Source: Candidatus Hydrogenedentes bacterium ADurb.Bin170
GTDB lineage: Bacteria; Hydrogenedentota; Hydrogenedentia; Hydrogenedentales; CAITNO01
Length of the DNA: 64,000 nucleotides
NCBI GenBank assembly: GCA_002070275.1
Contig: MWCY01000015.1
Span: forward strand, 1 to 64,000
Direction of reading: 5' to 3'
Shown: piece by piece, positions 26,431 through 35,933 of the stretch
How positions within the stretch are numbered: the stretch's first letter is position 1
Layout of the letters: each line of letters begins with the position of its first letter
Notes under the pieces: model-generated
What the model was told of the DNA's origin: nothing
What the model saw: only the letters and a program-made list of their open reading frames with translations
Databases searched by the model: none
Position numbers and translations under genes: made by a program

Positions 26431-27363
26431 ATGAACAGATCGGGATTTTTAAGGACGGTCTTTGTCCTTCTGGCGGTGTTTTGTCTGCTCCATGGGGGGC
26501 AGCTGCAGGCGGAAGAACGTATTCTGCTGATAGGGGACAGCTGGGCTCAGGGCATCTGGATGGCCGGTTTGCTGGATAAAGCGCTGGCAGAAGCGGGCTT
26601 TCCGGAAATGACTGCCATCGGGGAAAGCTGCGCTCTGGGAGGCACCCGGGCGGATCAATGGAACAAGCCGGAGTACCGCGAAAAAATTCTGGATGCGCTG
26701 GCGCTGTCGCCCACGGTGGATATGATCCATCTGATCATTGGCGGTAACGATGTGCTGAAGCGTATCCGTGACACAAATGTATTTACCGCCTGGTCGGAGA
26801 AAAAGAGGGACAAGGAATGGGATCTGATTGCCGCAGATATACGGGATCTGGTGGAATTCTGCCTGTCGATTGAACAGGTCAAATGTGTAGGGCTTGCCGG
26901 TTACGATTACCTGAATGCATCGACGGCGAAGGAAGCGCTCGGGATGCTCGGTCAGAACTTTGATTTTGGCGGCATGTCCCAGGAGCAGGTGAATGCCTGC
27001 ATGATTGCGCTGGAAAAGAGAAAAAAAGATCTTGCCGCCTCTATTAAAGGCTGTGTGTACATTCACAATTTCGGGCTGCTGCAACATCATTTTAACGACC
27101 CCGAAGGGACGCCTCTGCCCGGTGCGCCTCCTGAGTATGTATCCTTTCCGGGCGGTGATCCGGCCCGGCCCATGCCGGATGCGGCATTTACTAAAGTGAG
27201 TTTCGGCGGCCGTGAATTTGCCGGTGACGGCATCCATCCCGGGGAAGAGGCGCACATGGTCATGCTTCGGAATGGGATGCAGTGCTGCTATGTCCCTTAT
27301 TTAAGGAGCCTGACGGAAAAACAGGCAACAGCAGAACATGATGACAGATCCGGGGGGAACTGA
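26431..27363 (+). CDS. Secreted SGNH/GDSL hydrolase
   Basis: A 310-residue protein with a signal peptide (about 1-27) and one SGNH domain: IGDSW (S37), IIGGND near 105 and DGIHPGEEAH near 270. It resembles the catalytic domain of the 15267 protein, including 'HNFGLLQ' against 'NNYGLMQ' and a following Pro-rich loop, but lacks the Ig and anchor modules. It starts 71 bases after the protease with a GAGGAAAGG site and overlaps the next gene. Substrate unknown. Confidence 0.85.
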   Translation: MNRSGFLRTVFVLLAVFCLLHGGQLQAEERILLIGDSWAQGIWMAGLLDKALAEAGFPEMTAIGESCALGGTRADQWNKPEYREKILDALALSPTVDMIHLIIGGNDVLKRIRDTNVFTAWSEKKRDKEWDLIAADIRDLVEFCLSIEQVKCVGLAGYDYLNASTAKEALGMLGQNFDFGGMSQEQVNACMIALEKRKKDLAASIKGCVYIHNFGLLQHHFNDPEGTPLPGAPPEYVSFPGGDPARPMPDAAFTKVSFGGREFAGDGIHPGEEAHMVMLRNGMQCCYVPYLRSLTEKQATAEHDDRSGGN

Positions 27364-29353
27364 TGTGGCTGCTTTATGGTTGTCTTCTCTGGAATGGACG
27401 CTGTCGGGCTGGCGCCCTTTTGCCTGGAAGCTGGGAAAAACAGCCCCGGAGCCCAATCCGCTGTGCCCGGACATTTTGCCTGTTCCGGTACGATTTCCCA
27501 TGTCAGTCCAGCAGGCACTGCTGGAAGCAGGCATCATTCCGGACTGGAACAAGGGGATGAACTCGCTTCTGTGCGAATGGGTGGAGCATCGTCATTGGGA
27601 ATACAGCAGTCGCCTGCGTCTTTCGCCTTCCGAATACGGTGACAAGGTATTTCTTGATGCACCCGGGCTGGATTATTCAGGCTGGATTCTCATTGACGGG
27701 GAGGAAGTCGTCCGTTTTTCATCTACTATGAGTGCACACCGGATCGACCTCGGAGCGGCGCTGCTGGACGGAACAGAGCACGAATTGAGCATAATTTTTG
27801 AAGAGCCGCCCCGGGAACAGGGTCAGATGGGGTATACCTCCAGATCCCGCTTTTTCAAGTCCCGCTACAATTACGGATGGGATTGGTGTCCCCGAATTGT
27901 TCCTATAGGACCCTGGCTTGATGCCTGTATACCGGACAGATTGGAGAGTCGGAAGCCGGATTTTTATGTCAGCGCCCGCCTGGAGGAGGATTTCCGTCAC
28001 GGTACGGTGGAAGTCCGCCTGATGTTGCCTGATGCTGCAGAAGAGCGCAGCTTTCGTCTGTCCCTCTCTGACGGCACTGCCCTGCTTGGAGAAAAGTCGT
28101 TTTGTCTCAAAAGGGGAGGCGCACAAAAGATACAGCTGACCCGGCTTCCGGTGGAAGCGTGGTGGCCCAACGGTTTTTCCGGACAAAAGCGCTATACACT
28201 GACGATTGAAGAAATAGACGGGTCGGGCACTGTGCTGTGGGCCGGGCACAGGCGTGCGGGTTTCAAACATATTGACTGGCTCCCGTGCGAAGGCGCACCT
28301 GACGGCGCCGATCCGTGGCTATGCTGTGTGAACGGCGCACCGATTTTTTTGCAGGGCGCCAACTGGGTTCCTCCCCGAGCGGTTTACCACGACGCACAGC
28401 GGGAGCACTATGCAACGCTCATCCGCCTGTACAAGGATATGGGTGTTAACCTGCTGCGTGTATGGGGCGGCGGCATACTGGAAAAGGAAGTCTTTTACGA
28501 TCTTTGTGATGAGGCTGGTATTCTGGTGTGGCAGGAGATGCCTTTATCATCGTCCGGCATAGAGAATTGTCCGCCTGAAGACAGCGAAGCGATACAGACG
28601 CTGCAGAAAATTGCTTCGAATTATGTGCGGCTGCGGGGGCATCATGTGTCTCTGCTGCTGTGGAGCGGCGGCAACGAACTCACCTGGGGCAGTCCCGACA
28701 ATCCTTTCGGGGAAAGGCCGGTCGATATGCGTCATCCGGCTATTCACGCGCTGAAAGTACATCTGGAGCAGCTGGATCCCGGGCGGCGCTTTGTTGCCAC
28801 TTCTCCGACAGGTCCCCAGTTTTATGCACATCCTGAGAACTACGGCAAGGGCCTTCATCACGATATACACGGTCCCTGGGGTCTGAGCCGATTCGAGAGG
28901 GCAGATTTCGGGGACAGCCTGGACGTCTGGAAACAATATTGGGCGGAGGACGATTCTTTATTCCGATCTGAGGCGGGCATGCCCGGCGCCGCCAGTCTGG
29001 AATGCCTGGAGCAGTTTGCGCCACTCGGTGAATCCTGGCCCTTTTCTGAAGGCTACTGGCGGCATACTGCATCCTGGTGGACTCAAGAAAGGCTGTACCG
29101 GGCGGTGGTGCAGGATGGCATCGACACGGCAGCCCGCTATGTGGCTGTGACGCAGGATGCCCAGGCACAGGCCTATGCAATTGCGGCAAAGGCATGCAAA
29201 AGCCGATTCCCTCAATGTGGCGGCTTTGTGGTGTGGATGGGTCACGACTGTTTTCCCTGCCCTGCGAACAATTCGCTGATTGATTATCTCTGCACACCTA
29301 AAGCGGCATACAAATCACTGCAGGCGATTTTTCTGGCGCCGCCGGGTGCCTAG
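27338..29353 (+). CDS. Glycoside hydrolase family 2 beta-mannosidase-like enzyme
   Basis: A 671-residue protein without a signal peptide, so probably cytoplasmic. It has the GH2 order: jelly-roll sugar-binding domain (about 30-200, with SRYNYGWDWCPRI typical of beta-mannosidases), an Ig-like domain, and a TIM barrel from about 335. The acid/base E447 is in SGGNELTWG and the nucleophile E545 in RSEAGMPG. It is shorter than usual (often above 800 residues) and lacks most of the C-terminal beta domains. ATG 27338 overlaps the SGNH gene by 26 bases and has no good site; GTG 27365 behind a G-rich tract is an alternative. It probably trims mannosides taken into the cell. Confidence 0.88.
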   Translation: MMTDPGGTDVAALWLSSLEWTLSGWRPFAWKLGKTAPEPNPLCPDILPVPVRFPMSVQQALLEAGIIPDWNKGMNSLLCEWVEHRHWEYSSRLRLSPSEYGDKVFLDAPGLDYSGWILIDGEEVVRFSSTMSAHRIDLGAALLDGTEHELSIIFEEPPREQGQMGYTSRSRFFKSRYNYGWDWCPRIVPIGPWLDACIPDRLESRKPDFYVSARLEEDFRHGTVEVRLMLPDAAEERSFRLSLSDGTALLGEKSFCLKRGGAQKIQLTRLPVEAWWPNGFSGQKRYTLTIEEIDGSGTVLWAGHRRAGFKHIDWLPCEGAPDGADPWLCCVNGAPIFLQGANWVPPRAVYHDAQREHYATLIRLYKDMGVNLLRVWGGGILEKEVFYDLCDEAGILVWQEMPLSSSGIENCPPEDSEAIQTLQKIASNYVRLRGHHVSLLLWSGGNELTWGSPDNPFGERPVDMRHPAIHALKVHLEQLDPGRRFVATSPTGPQFYAHPENYGKGLHHDIHGPWGLSRFERADFGDSLDVWKQYWAEDDSLFRSEAGMPGAASLECLEQFAPLGESWPFSEGYWRHTASWWTQERLYRAVVQDGIDTAARYVAVTQDAQAQAYAIAAKACKSRFPQCGGFVVWMGHDCFPCPANNSLIDYLCTPKAAYKSLQAIFLAPPGA

Positions 29354-29564
29354 TCGCTTACTTTTGTCTCCCTTTCGATTATTTAGTATACTTTCTCTTC
29401 GCACACGCCAATAAAACTGTAAAAATACGACTTTTCGTTTTCAGAACAAATACTGCCCTTTTGAAACTATTGTGCGATTGTAGGGGTCTTTAAGAATGCT
29501 GGAGAGGGTTCGTGTAGGGTACATGGATCTCTGTTGTCAACCAAAACACTACAGGAGTTTGATT

Positions 29565-29993
29565 ATGAAAGTACTGCTGAAGGGAATGTTTGTCGGTCTT
29601 TTTGTGCTTGCGCTTACAGCGGGCTGCGCCAGTGTGGGCTCGAAAGTGTCTGATCAGGATTTAATTAAGGATCTTGTGAATCAGTTGAAAGTCGCTCTGG
29701 AGAATAAAGATATTGACGGTATTATGAATACTTTTTCCGATGATTTTTATCATCCGGAAGTGGGCGGCAAGGAAGAGGGCAAAGAGATGCTGCAGATGGC
29801 ACTTGATGCGGGCTATGCGGACAACGGCGAAGTTTTCGTAGACGATATGGAAATCGAGCTGAAGGACGACGGCACCGCAACGGTATATCCGATCGATCTT
29901 TCCGCCGATCCGGGATCCATCAGCATTGAGCTGCTCGTGAAAAAGGAAGCCGCCGGATGGCGTATTCTTGAAGTGCGCCCTGACGGCATGTAA
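29565..29993 (+). CDS. Small lipoprotein with NTF2/SnoaL-like fold
   Basis: A 142-residue protein with a lipoprotein signal ending LTAGC (cysteine about 21). The mature part has the pattern of an NTF2-like cone: helices with 'LVNQLKVALENKDIDGIMNTFSDDFYHP' split by loops, then strands. Such domains bind small ligands or form dimers; the function here is unknown. ATG 29565 has an ACAGGAG site and a strong terminator follows. It appears to be a single-gene unit. Confidence 0.75.
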   Translation: MKVLLKGMFVGLFVLALTAGCASVGSKVSDQDLIKDLVNQLKVALENKDIDGIMNTFSDDFYHPEVGGKEEGKEMLQMALDAGYADNGEVFVDDMEIELKDDGTATVYPIDLSADPGSISIELLVKKEAAGWRILEVRPDGM

Positions 29994-30018
29994 TCGCTTA
30001 TCTTCTGCTGTTTCTTGT

Positions 30019-30049
30019 GCCCCGGTCTTGAAAGGCCGGGGCTTTTTTA
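30019..30049 (+). terminator. Rho-independent terminator after the small lipoprotein gene
   Basis: Stem GCCCCGG (30019-30025) with CCGGGGC (30035-30041) and six T residues, 25 bases after the stop. Confidence 0.92.
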
Positions 30050-30092
30050 TGGGCCTTGGTGCAGAAATACCTGAGTGCCGCCCGGCGGCCCG

Positions 30093-31073
30093 TTATTTAT
30101 CTGTTCCGCTCAGGAAGCGTCGGACTTCTTCCAGAACATCGTCTCTGCCCTGCCATTTTTTGCAGACCAGGCGCATATCGAGGGTGTAGGAGGTGCCGGG
30201 TTCACAGTCGGGAATAATCATTTGGAAATCCCAGGCGGGGTTGGTGTCATCCCCTTTTTCTGTAGCGCCAGCCCCGGACGGAGAATGAGCGAATCGAATC
30301 AACGGCCCGGGTTGAAAGATATAAATGAGCACCTGCTCCCTGATGCGGCCGTAAAAGAAGGGGACGGCATAGCGCAGGGGTGAGATCGCCGTGAACAGGG
30401 TTTTTTCCGTACCCTGAAAAGCAATATTCACGCGGTCGTTTTCGCTGCATACAGTGCTGTCTCTGTTATGCTCCTGTGTACAGAATTGAATCCAGCGCGG
30501 GCTTTCCAGTGAGGAGCCATCACCCAGAAAATAAATGCTTTTGTCTTCCGGTGCATTCATGTAGGAAGCCCAGAAAATACCGAGCAAACCGCCTGCCAGA
30601 TCGGAGCGGTGGGGTGTGCAGCTGAAGTGCATGTCGATATAATGAGGTGCTGTGGCCGTGAAGCGGGTACGGCTTTCCACGCCGAATACGGGCGTAACAG
30701 GCTGGTATAGCTCTGCGGTGTGCTCATCGATGCGTGTGAACTGCATGGCGGCACGTCGGGGCTCAAAAAAGACGGAGCCGGGCTCCGTTACCGGAAGCGC
30801 ATCAAAGTAATGTTCCAGATTCAGTCCTGAAAAAAGCGGAACGAACACATTTTGTCCGTCTCCTGAAGGAAGGAGTGAGAAGATGCCGTTGTACCCGCGC
30901 ATGTGCGGATCAGCGGCTGTGTTGTCGCCGATGGTGCACTGAAAGCCCGGCAGTGTGAAAGTGCCGTAATGCGCCTCCATTTCATCATCAGCCCCGGCAT
31001 TTACAGGGTGAACTGCCGCCAATGTGCCCCAGAGGATCAGCCCTGCCAGGAGCATGTATAAGCGGAGAGTCAT
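30093..31073 (-). CDS. Secreted protein of unknown function next to a GH5 glycosidase
   Basis: A 326-residue protein with a signal peptide (about 1-25, ending VNA-GADD). The remainder is beta-rich with many aromatics. I see a 'FFEPRRAAMQFTRID' segment, 'SRTRFTATAPHYIDMHFSC' and a C-terminal 'RLVCKKWQGRDDVLEEVRRFL'. The strand pattern could suit a beta-sandwich sugar-binding or lyase-like domain, but I do not recognise the family. It starts 28 bases after the GH5 gene and is probably co-transcribed, which hints at polysaccharide handling. The frame is open to 31370, but ATG 31073 has an AAGGAAAAG site and a clean signal. Confidence 0.7.
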   Translation of the reverse strand: MTLRLYMLLAGLILWGTLAAVHPVNAGADDEMEAHYGTFTLPGFQCTIGDNTAADPHMRGYNGIFSLLPSGDGQNVFVPLFSGLNLEHYFDALPVTEPGSVFFEPRRAAMQFTRIDEHTAELYQPVTPVFGVESRTRFTATAPHYIDMHFSCTPHRSDLAGGLLGIFWASYMNAPEDKSIYFLGDGSSLESPRWIQFCTQEHNRDSTVCSENDRVNIAFQGTEKTLFTAISPLRYAVPFFYGRIREQVLIYIFQPGPLIRFAHSPSGAGATEKGDDTNPAWDFQMIIPDCEPGTSYTLDMRLVCKKWQGRDDVLEEVRRFLSGTDK

Positions 31074-31101
31074 TTCTTTTCCTTTCTGAAAATCCGATAG
31101 A

Positions 31102-32190
31102 TTAGAGATAACGCTGCAGCAGCGAGAGCATGGCGCGATCCAGCTGGTGCCCGTTCCACGCTTCATACGCCACATCGCTGCGCCCGCTGTCCAGAATACC
31201 GAAGGCGCCCCTGAAATTCCAAAGTGCCCAGCCCCAGCCCGCTTCTTTCCACAGCTCCAGGCAGTCCTGCATCCAGGCGAGGGTGACGCTGTGCGGTGTC
31301 TGATTGAAGGCGCCGAATTCGCCCACCATGACGGGCATGCCTTTTTCTTCCGCTGCCTTCCAGGGGGCAATCTGTTTTTCTTTCAGCCAGCTTTTATCCA
31401 TGAGCGTTTCTTTTTTCCTGAGCGGATAGGAGGGCAAAGGAAACTGATCGGCGCCCTGCACCCAGGATGCGTGATAATGAGTCAGCTCGAAGGGCTCGTA
31501 GCCCCGTGTGGAAGCGGCAATCCCGAGCGGCATCAGTTCATCGGGCTGCACTTTGCCGTAGAGTCTGCCGTCGCAGATGATCAGTCGGTTCGCATCCTCG
31601 TTTCGGATTGCCTGGACAAGAGCTTCAATTACGGCATAATGTTTTTTTGCGGTTACCAGAGCAGGTTCATTCAGCAGGTTAAAACTGAGGCGGTCATTGG
31701 GGATCCCGGCATAACGCCGGGCAAAATGCCGCCAGTGAAGGGCACAGGTTTCCAGGGCTTCCCGGTCGTCCCAAAGATTCTTTTCTTCGCCGGGCTGAGC
31801 CACTGTATACCCCGGTGCACGATGGAAATTAATGCAGACATGGATATTGTAGCGCTCGCCGAATTGCACCGCTTCGTCAATTTCCCGGAGCACCTCCTCT
31901 TTCAGTTCCGTCCAGTCGTCCGGATCGGTCCAGTGCCGGTAGTCCATGGGCAGGCGCACAAAATTGAAGCCCGTTTCCTGAATCCAGGCAAAGTCTTTTT
32001 CCTCAAAGGCGCCGCAATGGGGCATCATAAATTTTTCGAGCAGATTGAAGCCGTGCCAGAGCGGCAGTGGTGCCTGTTTTCCGGAATGCAGGAGGGACTC
32101 CGCCGGTGCATAAAGAGCAGTACCTGCAAGGGCCGCGGTACTCAGCCCCAGAAAATGCCTTCGTGTCATGGATAGTGCGCCAAGGTTCAT
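31102..32190 (-). CDS. Tat-exported glycoside hydrolase family 5 (cellulase-like)
   Basis: A 362-residue secreted enzyme. A twin-arginine signal (MTRRHFLGLSTAALAG) precedes a GH5 TIM barrel starting LWHGFNLLEKF. The acid/base E175 is in FNLLNEP and the nucleophile E291 in VMVGEFGAF. Other barrel markers are FVRLPMDY and INFHRAPG. Family members cleave beta-1,4 or beta-1,3 glucans, mannans or related chains; the exact substrate cannot be read from sequence. ATG 32190 follows an AAGGAA site; the longer frame to 32382 is unsupported. Confidence 0.9.
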   Translation of the reverse strand: MNLGALSMTRRHFLGLSTAALAGTALYAPAESLLHSGKQAPLPLWHGFNLLEKFMMPHCGAFEEKDFAWIQETGFNFVRLPMDYRHWTDPDDWTELKEEVLREIDEAVQFGERYNIHVCINFHRAPGYTVAQPGEEKNLWDDREALETCALHWRHFARRYAGIPNDRLSFNLLNEPALVTAKKHYAVIEALVQAIRNEDANRLIICDGRLYGKVQPDELMPLGIAASTRGYEPFELTHYHASWVQGADQFPLPSYPLRKKETLMDKSWLKEKQIAPWKAAEEKGMPVMVGEFGAFNQTPHSVTLAWMQDCLELWKEAGWGWALWNFRGAFGILDSGRSDVAYEAWNGHQLDRAMLSLLQRYL

Positions 32191-32442
32191 GTTGTATTCC
32201 TTCAATGAAGTGGGGCGTCGTTGAAAATCTGTGTGTGCAGGGTAATGCGCTCCGTGCCTGTCATGATAGCACGATGTTTTCGTTTTGTGAAACCGGGATT
32301 CGGCTTTGTTTTCAGTTGCATATCCTTCAGGATTACAGTCATAATGATAGACGATAAAGATTTTCGCCCGGTCAGCGGGCACTCAACCTGCCGCACTGAT
32401 CGCTGAGATCCGGAAAACATTCAACCCCGAGGAGGATTTTGT

Positions 32443-33375
32443 ATGCGTAAGAAAAGTATTGTTGCGCCCGACTGGTGGGATTATACGACGCTGGATGATG
32501 AGCTGCTGAATGATGTGGCGAATCTGACGGAAAAAGATCTGTTTCAGTTGTCCCGGGACGGATTCAAAGTTGTGTTTCATGATTCTCTCGAATCCTTCTA
32601 TCTGGCTGAAGCGCTTCAGTATATCGAAGCCTGGAAAAGTTCCACGCCCGACAATCCGGCAGGGGTCTGCGGTCCCATCGGCCCCACCGAACAGCTTCCT
32701 CTGGTTGCCATGCTGGTGAACGAATTGAACATTAATCTGTCGAAGCTGGGCGCGCAGTTCTGGGGCATGGATGAATGGGTGAAGGATGGCAAAACGCTCC
32801 CGGCGGAGCACCCGCTTTCCTTTCAGAAGGCGAATCTGGATTTGTGTTTTAACCTGATGCGACCTGAGCTGCGTCCCCGCCCGGAAGCCATCCATTACCC
32901 TATAGGTGATTTTGCCGCTTTCAGCAAGTCCTTTGATGATATGCGCTGTCTGGTCATGCAGGGCGGTCAGGGAGATGTGAAGCACTGGGCGTTCAACGAC
33001 CCCATGAAGCGGGAAGGCGTCTGGGCGGATGCGCCGCCTTCTCCTGAAGAGTACCTGAAGCTGGGTACCCGGGTCGTGGATTTGCATCCCATGACGATCA
33101 TGCAGAATGCGCGGACGTCTGGCGGCGGTCGCCTGTCGGAAATTCCGAATCAGGCCACGACGGTCGGTCCGGCTGAAACCTGGAAAGCGGAGAAGGTATC
33201 GATCTGGCAGGCGGGCAATCATGACAATCCCTTCGGGATGCGCCTGACCGCTTTCATGATCAGCAAAGGGCTGGCGGACTCGGCTGTGCCGATGAGCCTT
33301 CTGGCACTGCACCCCAATGTGGAATTTCATTATTACCGCAAGGCGATAGGCAGCTGCGGCATTGAGATGCACTGA
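32443..33375 (+). CDS. NagB-like glucosamine-6-phosphate isomerase family protein
   Basis: A 310-residue cytoplasmic protein of the NagB/RpiA/CoA-transferase-like sugar phosphate isomerase group. The signature usually read as 'GxDGHIAFNEP' appears as [11 protein letters not shown] (about residue 187), keeping the histidine but altering the preceding Asp-Gly. It is longer than classical NagB (about 260), as in divergent environmental homologues. A standard GAGGA site precedes the start. It leads a six-gene run to 37648. Amino-sugar catabolism is likely but not certain. Confidence 0.72.
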   Translation: MRKKSIVAPDWWDYTTLDDELLNDVANLTEKDLFQLSRDGFKVVFHDSLESFYLAEALQYIEAWKSSTPDNPAGVCGPIGPTEQLPLVAMLVNELNINLSKLGAQFWGMDEWVKDGKTLPAEHPLSFQKANLDLCFNLMRPELRPRPEAIHYPIGDFAAFSKSFDDMRCLVMQGGQGDVKHWAFNDPMKREGVWADAPPSPEEYLKLGTRVVDLHPMTIMQNARTSGGGRLSEIPNQATTVGPAETWKAEKVSIWQAGNHDNPFGMRLTAFMISKGLADSAVPMSLLALHPNVEFHYYRKAIGSCGIEMH

Positions 33376-33386
33376 CGGATCCGGCG

Positions 33387-34151
33387 ATGCGTCTTGTAGA
33401 TGTGCACTGTCATCTTGACAGTCCGGCTTTTGAGCGCCGTCTTCACGATCTGCTGGAGACGGCGCGCTCAGCCGGAGTCTGTGCGTGGATCAGTGCTGCA
33501 ATCCACCCGTCCGGCTGGGAGGCTGTCCGGATGCTGTCCCGGTGCCATGCCGGGGTTTATCATGCACTGGGCGTGCATCCCTGGTACTGCTCCGACGACA
33601 GCCTTCCTCTGATCCCGTCTCTGGCATCTCAGGCGTCAGAAGCGGTGGCAATTGGTGAAATAGGGCTGGACAGCAAACGACCGGTATTTCCCCTGGAGCG
33701 CCAGCTGTCTGTCTTTAGCCGCCAACTGGGCATTGCCCGGGAACTGAAGCTTCCGGTGATCCTGCATTGCCGGGGTGCTTTTAATGAGATGCTGCAGCTT
33801 TTCCGAAAGGAAGGGGCACCGGCGGGCGGAATCCTGCATAATTTTTCGGGCGGCCCGGAGCTCGCGAAGGCATTTATGGACTACGGTCTCGCTTTCAGTC
33901 TGGGGGGCGTGCTTACCTGGCGCAACAGTGCCCGGCGCACGCTTCTGCTGAAGGAGATTTATCCGCACAGCCTGCTTCTGGAAACCGATGCGCCGGACAT
34001 TCCGCCTGTTGAAGCACGGGGCACCGTGAATTCACCGGCAAATATTCTATACAATCTGAAAGCGGCTTCCGAACTGCTGGATGTGCCGGCGGAAGAGATT
34101 GCCGCTTTCAGCACAGCCAATGCCGGGCGTATTTTCGGCATAGCGCTTTAA
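33387..34151 (+). CDS. TatD-family metal-dependent hydrolase
   Basis: A 254-residue amidohydrolase-fold protein. Metal ligands are visible: the HCH motif (DVHCHLD, about residue 5), the Glu in GEIGLD, His in ILHCRG, His in ILHNFSG and Asp in ETDAPD. TatD-type proteins are DNases or exonucleases involved in DNA repair and quality control. It starts 11 bases after the NagB-like gene and ends 11 bases before the GDPD gene. Confidence 0.9.
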   Translation: MRLVDVHCHLDSPAFERRLHDLLETARSAGVCAWISAAIHPSGWEAVRMLSRCHAGVYHALGVHPWYCSDDSLPLIPSLASQASEAVAIGEIGLDSKRPVFPLERQLSVFSRQLGIARELKLPVILHCRGAFNEMLQLFRKEGAPAGGILHNFSGGPELAKAFMDYGLAFSLGGVLTWRNSARRTLLLKEIYPHSLLLETDAPDIPPVEARGTVNSPANILYNLKAASELLDVPAEEIAAFSTANAGRIFGIAL

Positions 34152-34162
34152 AGGATTCTCCT

Positions 34163-34996
34163 ATGACTGTTCTGACTCTGCTTGTGACTCTGGCCGCAGC
34201 TGCCGGGCAGCTGGCTGATCCGTTTCCGGGACCGCCCCGGCACGGACTTGTCTATGTGATCGCCCATCGTGGTGTTCATGACGGCATTCCGGAAAATACG
34301 GTGGCTGCCTACAAAAAGGCGATTGAGCTGGGAGTCGATTATGTGGAGATTGACGTCCGGGAAACGAAGGACGGGCAGCTGGTCAGCGTGCATAATGCCA
34401 CGGTGGACGCCTATACAGAAGATGCAAAAGGACCGGTAAAAGACTTTACGCTGGCAGAACTTCAGGCAATGGATATAGGCAGCCGGGTCGGTGATGAATG
34501 GAAAGACGAGCGCATCCCTACAGTGGACGCTATTCTGGAGGCGTGCAGCGGTAATGTGTCAATTTATCTGGATTTCAAGCAGGCGCCGCTGGAGGAGGTT
34601 GTCGACAAGCTGCGGGCGAAGGGGCTTGCGGAAAGTACTGTATGGTATGCAGGTGGAGGTCCGCTCAGGGCGCTGAACAAGGTCTGCCCGGAATGCCATC
34701 CCATGCCGGAAGCGGGCTCCGGAGAAAATCTCGACAGGCTGCTGCAGCTTCACAGACCGCGCGTGGTTGCATCCACCTGGGGTGCAGCGACCAGAGAGAT
34801 GGTTGACCGCTGCCATGCGGAAGGCGTACTTGTATTTGTTGATGACGGAGGACCGGACACCTGGCAAACCCTTTTTGAGTGGGGCGTGGACGGCATTCAG
34901 ACCGATCATGCGGCAGAACTGATTGAAGCGGTCAAAGCGTATACAGCTTCGGCGAAAAAAGAAGAAGATTCCGGCGGGGTTGCCGGAGCGCCATGA
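34163..34996 (+). CDS. Glycerophosphodiester phosphodiesterase
   Basis: A 277-residue TIM-barrel enzyme cleaving glycerophosphodiesters to glycerol-3-phosphate and an alcohol. It shows AHRGVHDGIPENT (about residue 35), VDYVEIDVRETKDG and a VHNAT segment in place of the more common HDxxL. The C-terminal GVDGIQTDHA closes the barrel. A short hydrophobic N-terminus may be a signal peptide. The start has an AAGGA site and the gene overlaps the GT2 gene by four bases. Confidence 0.87.
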   Translation: MTVLTLLVTLAAAAGQLADPFPGPPRHGLVYVIAHRGVHDGIPENTVAAYKKAIELGVDYVEIDVRETKDGQLVSVHNATVDAYTEDAKGPVKDFTLAELQAMDIGSRVGDEWKDERIPTVDAILEACSGNVSIYLDFKQAPLEEVVDKLRAKGLAESTVWYAGGGPLRALNKVCPECHPMPEAGSGENLDRLLQLHRPRVVASTWGAATREMVDRCHAEGVLVFVDDGGPDTWQTLFEWGVDGIQTDHAAELIEAVKAYTASAKKEEDSGGVAGAP

Positions 34997-35871
34997 AGCC
35001 GCGGCTGTCTGTCGTTGTTCCGTCGTATCTGCCGGATCCGGTGCTGCTGCGCAAGTTGTATGATTCACTGCAGGCACAGGATTTTACCGACTTTGAACTT
35101 CTGATCGTTGACGACGGTTCGCCCGACCTTTCCGCCTATGATTTTCCGGAGGATGCGCGGGCCCGGCTTATCCGTCAGGAAAAAAATGCCGGTCCTGCTG
35201 CGGCACGGAACCGGGGCGCGGCTGAAGCCCGGTCTGATCATCTGTTTTTTACGGATACAGACTGTGAGCTTGCCGGGGGAACCCTTGCCGCCGCTTCCGC
35301 CGCTCTGCAGAAGGACGACATTCTTTCAGGAAATACCCGCACCGCAGTGAAGACAAGGATCGGTAGAGCCATTGCTCTGCTGGGCTTTCCCGGCGGTGGC
35401 ATCCTCGGGTTTGACCGGGTGTGGCGGGTGGACAAAGACGGGTACACCAGGAGTTTCAGCAGCTGCAACCTTGCTGTAACCCGGGAGCGGTTTTTTGCGT
35501 TGGGCGGATTTGATGAGAGTTTTCCGCTTCCGGGCGGGGAAGATACGGTGCTGGCGGCTCAGGCATGTGCGGCAGGTTTTCGTATACGTTATGTGCCTGA
35601 GATGCTTGTGTATCATGTGGAAAAAAGCACACTGGGCAGTTTTTTCCGGTGGCAGCTGATCCGGGGCCGCGGCAACTGGCATATCAAAAAACGCCTGCCG
35701 TCCGTGGGCGGTTATCTGCGGCTTCGCGTCTGGACATTCAGCAACAGTCTGAAAGCGGCAGGGATCCTGTATGCCGTGCCGGTGCTGCTGCTCATCGTGA
35801 TTTCTGTAGTGTTGCAGGTGACGGGCATGATCCTTGAAAAAAGACGGATGAAAAAAGACGGTTCCCCGTAA
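34993..35871 (+). CDS. Family 2 glycosyltransferase with C-terminal membrane helix
   Basis: A 292-residue protein. The GT-A domain (about 5-210) has SVVVPSYLPD, IVDDGSPD, GPAAARNRGA, the metal-binding DTDCELAG and a GGEDTVLA acid-base region. A membrane helix lies near 255-280, with a basic end facing the cytoplasm. It probably transfers sugars from nucleotide donors to a lipid or surface glycan. It is translationally coupled to the GDPD gene (ATGA overlap). Confidence 0.88.
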   Translation: MKPRLSVVVPSYLPDPVLLRKLYDSLQAQDFTDFELLIVDDGSPDLSAYDFPEDARARLIRQEKNAGPAAARNRGAAEARSDHLFFTDTDCELAGGTLAAASAALQKDDILSGNTRTAVKTRIGRAIALLGFPGGGILGFDRVWRVDKDGYTRSFSSCNLAVTRERFFALGGFDESFPLPGGEDTVLAAQACAAGFRIRYVPEMLVYHVEKSTLGSFFRWQLIRGRGNWHIKKRLPSVGGYLRLRVWTFSNSLKAAGILYAVPVLLLIVISVVLQVTGMILEKRRMKKDGSP

Positions 35872-35933
35872 GATATAATACAGTCAGGATCTGTTGAGTG
35901 TTTTCATTCAAAAGGCGGAAAAGAAAGTATTAT

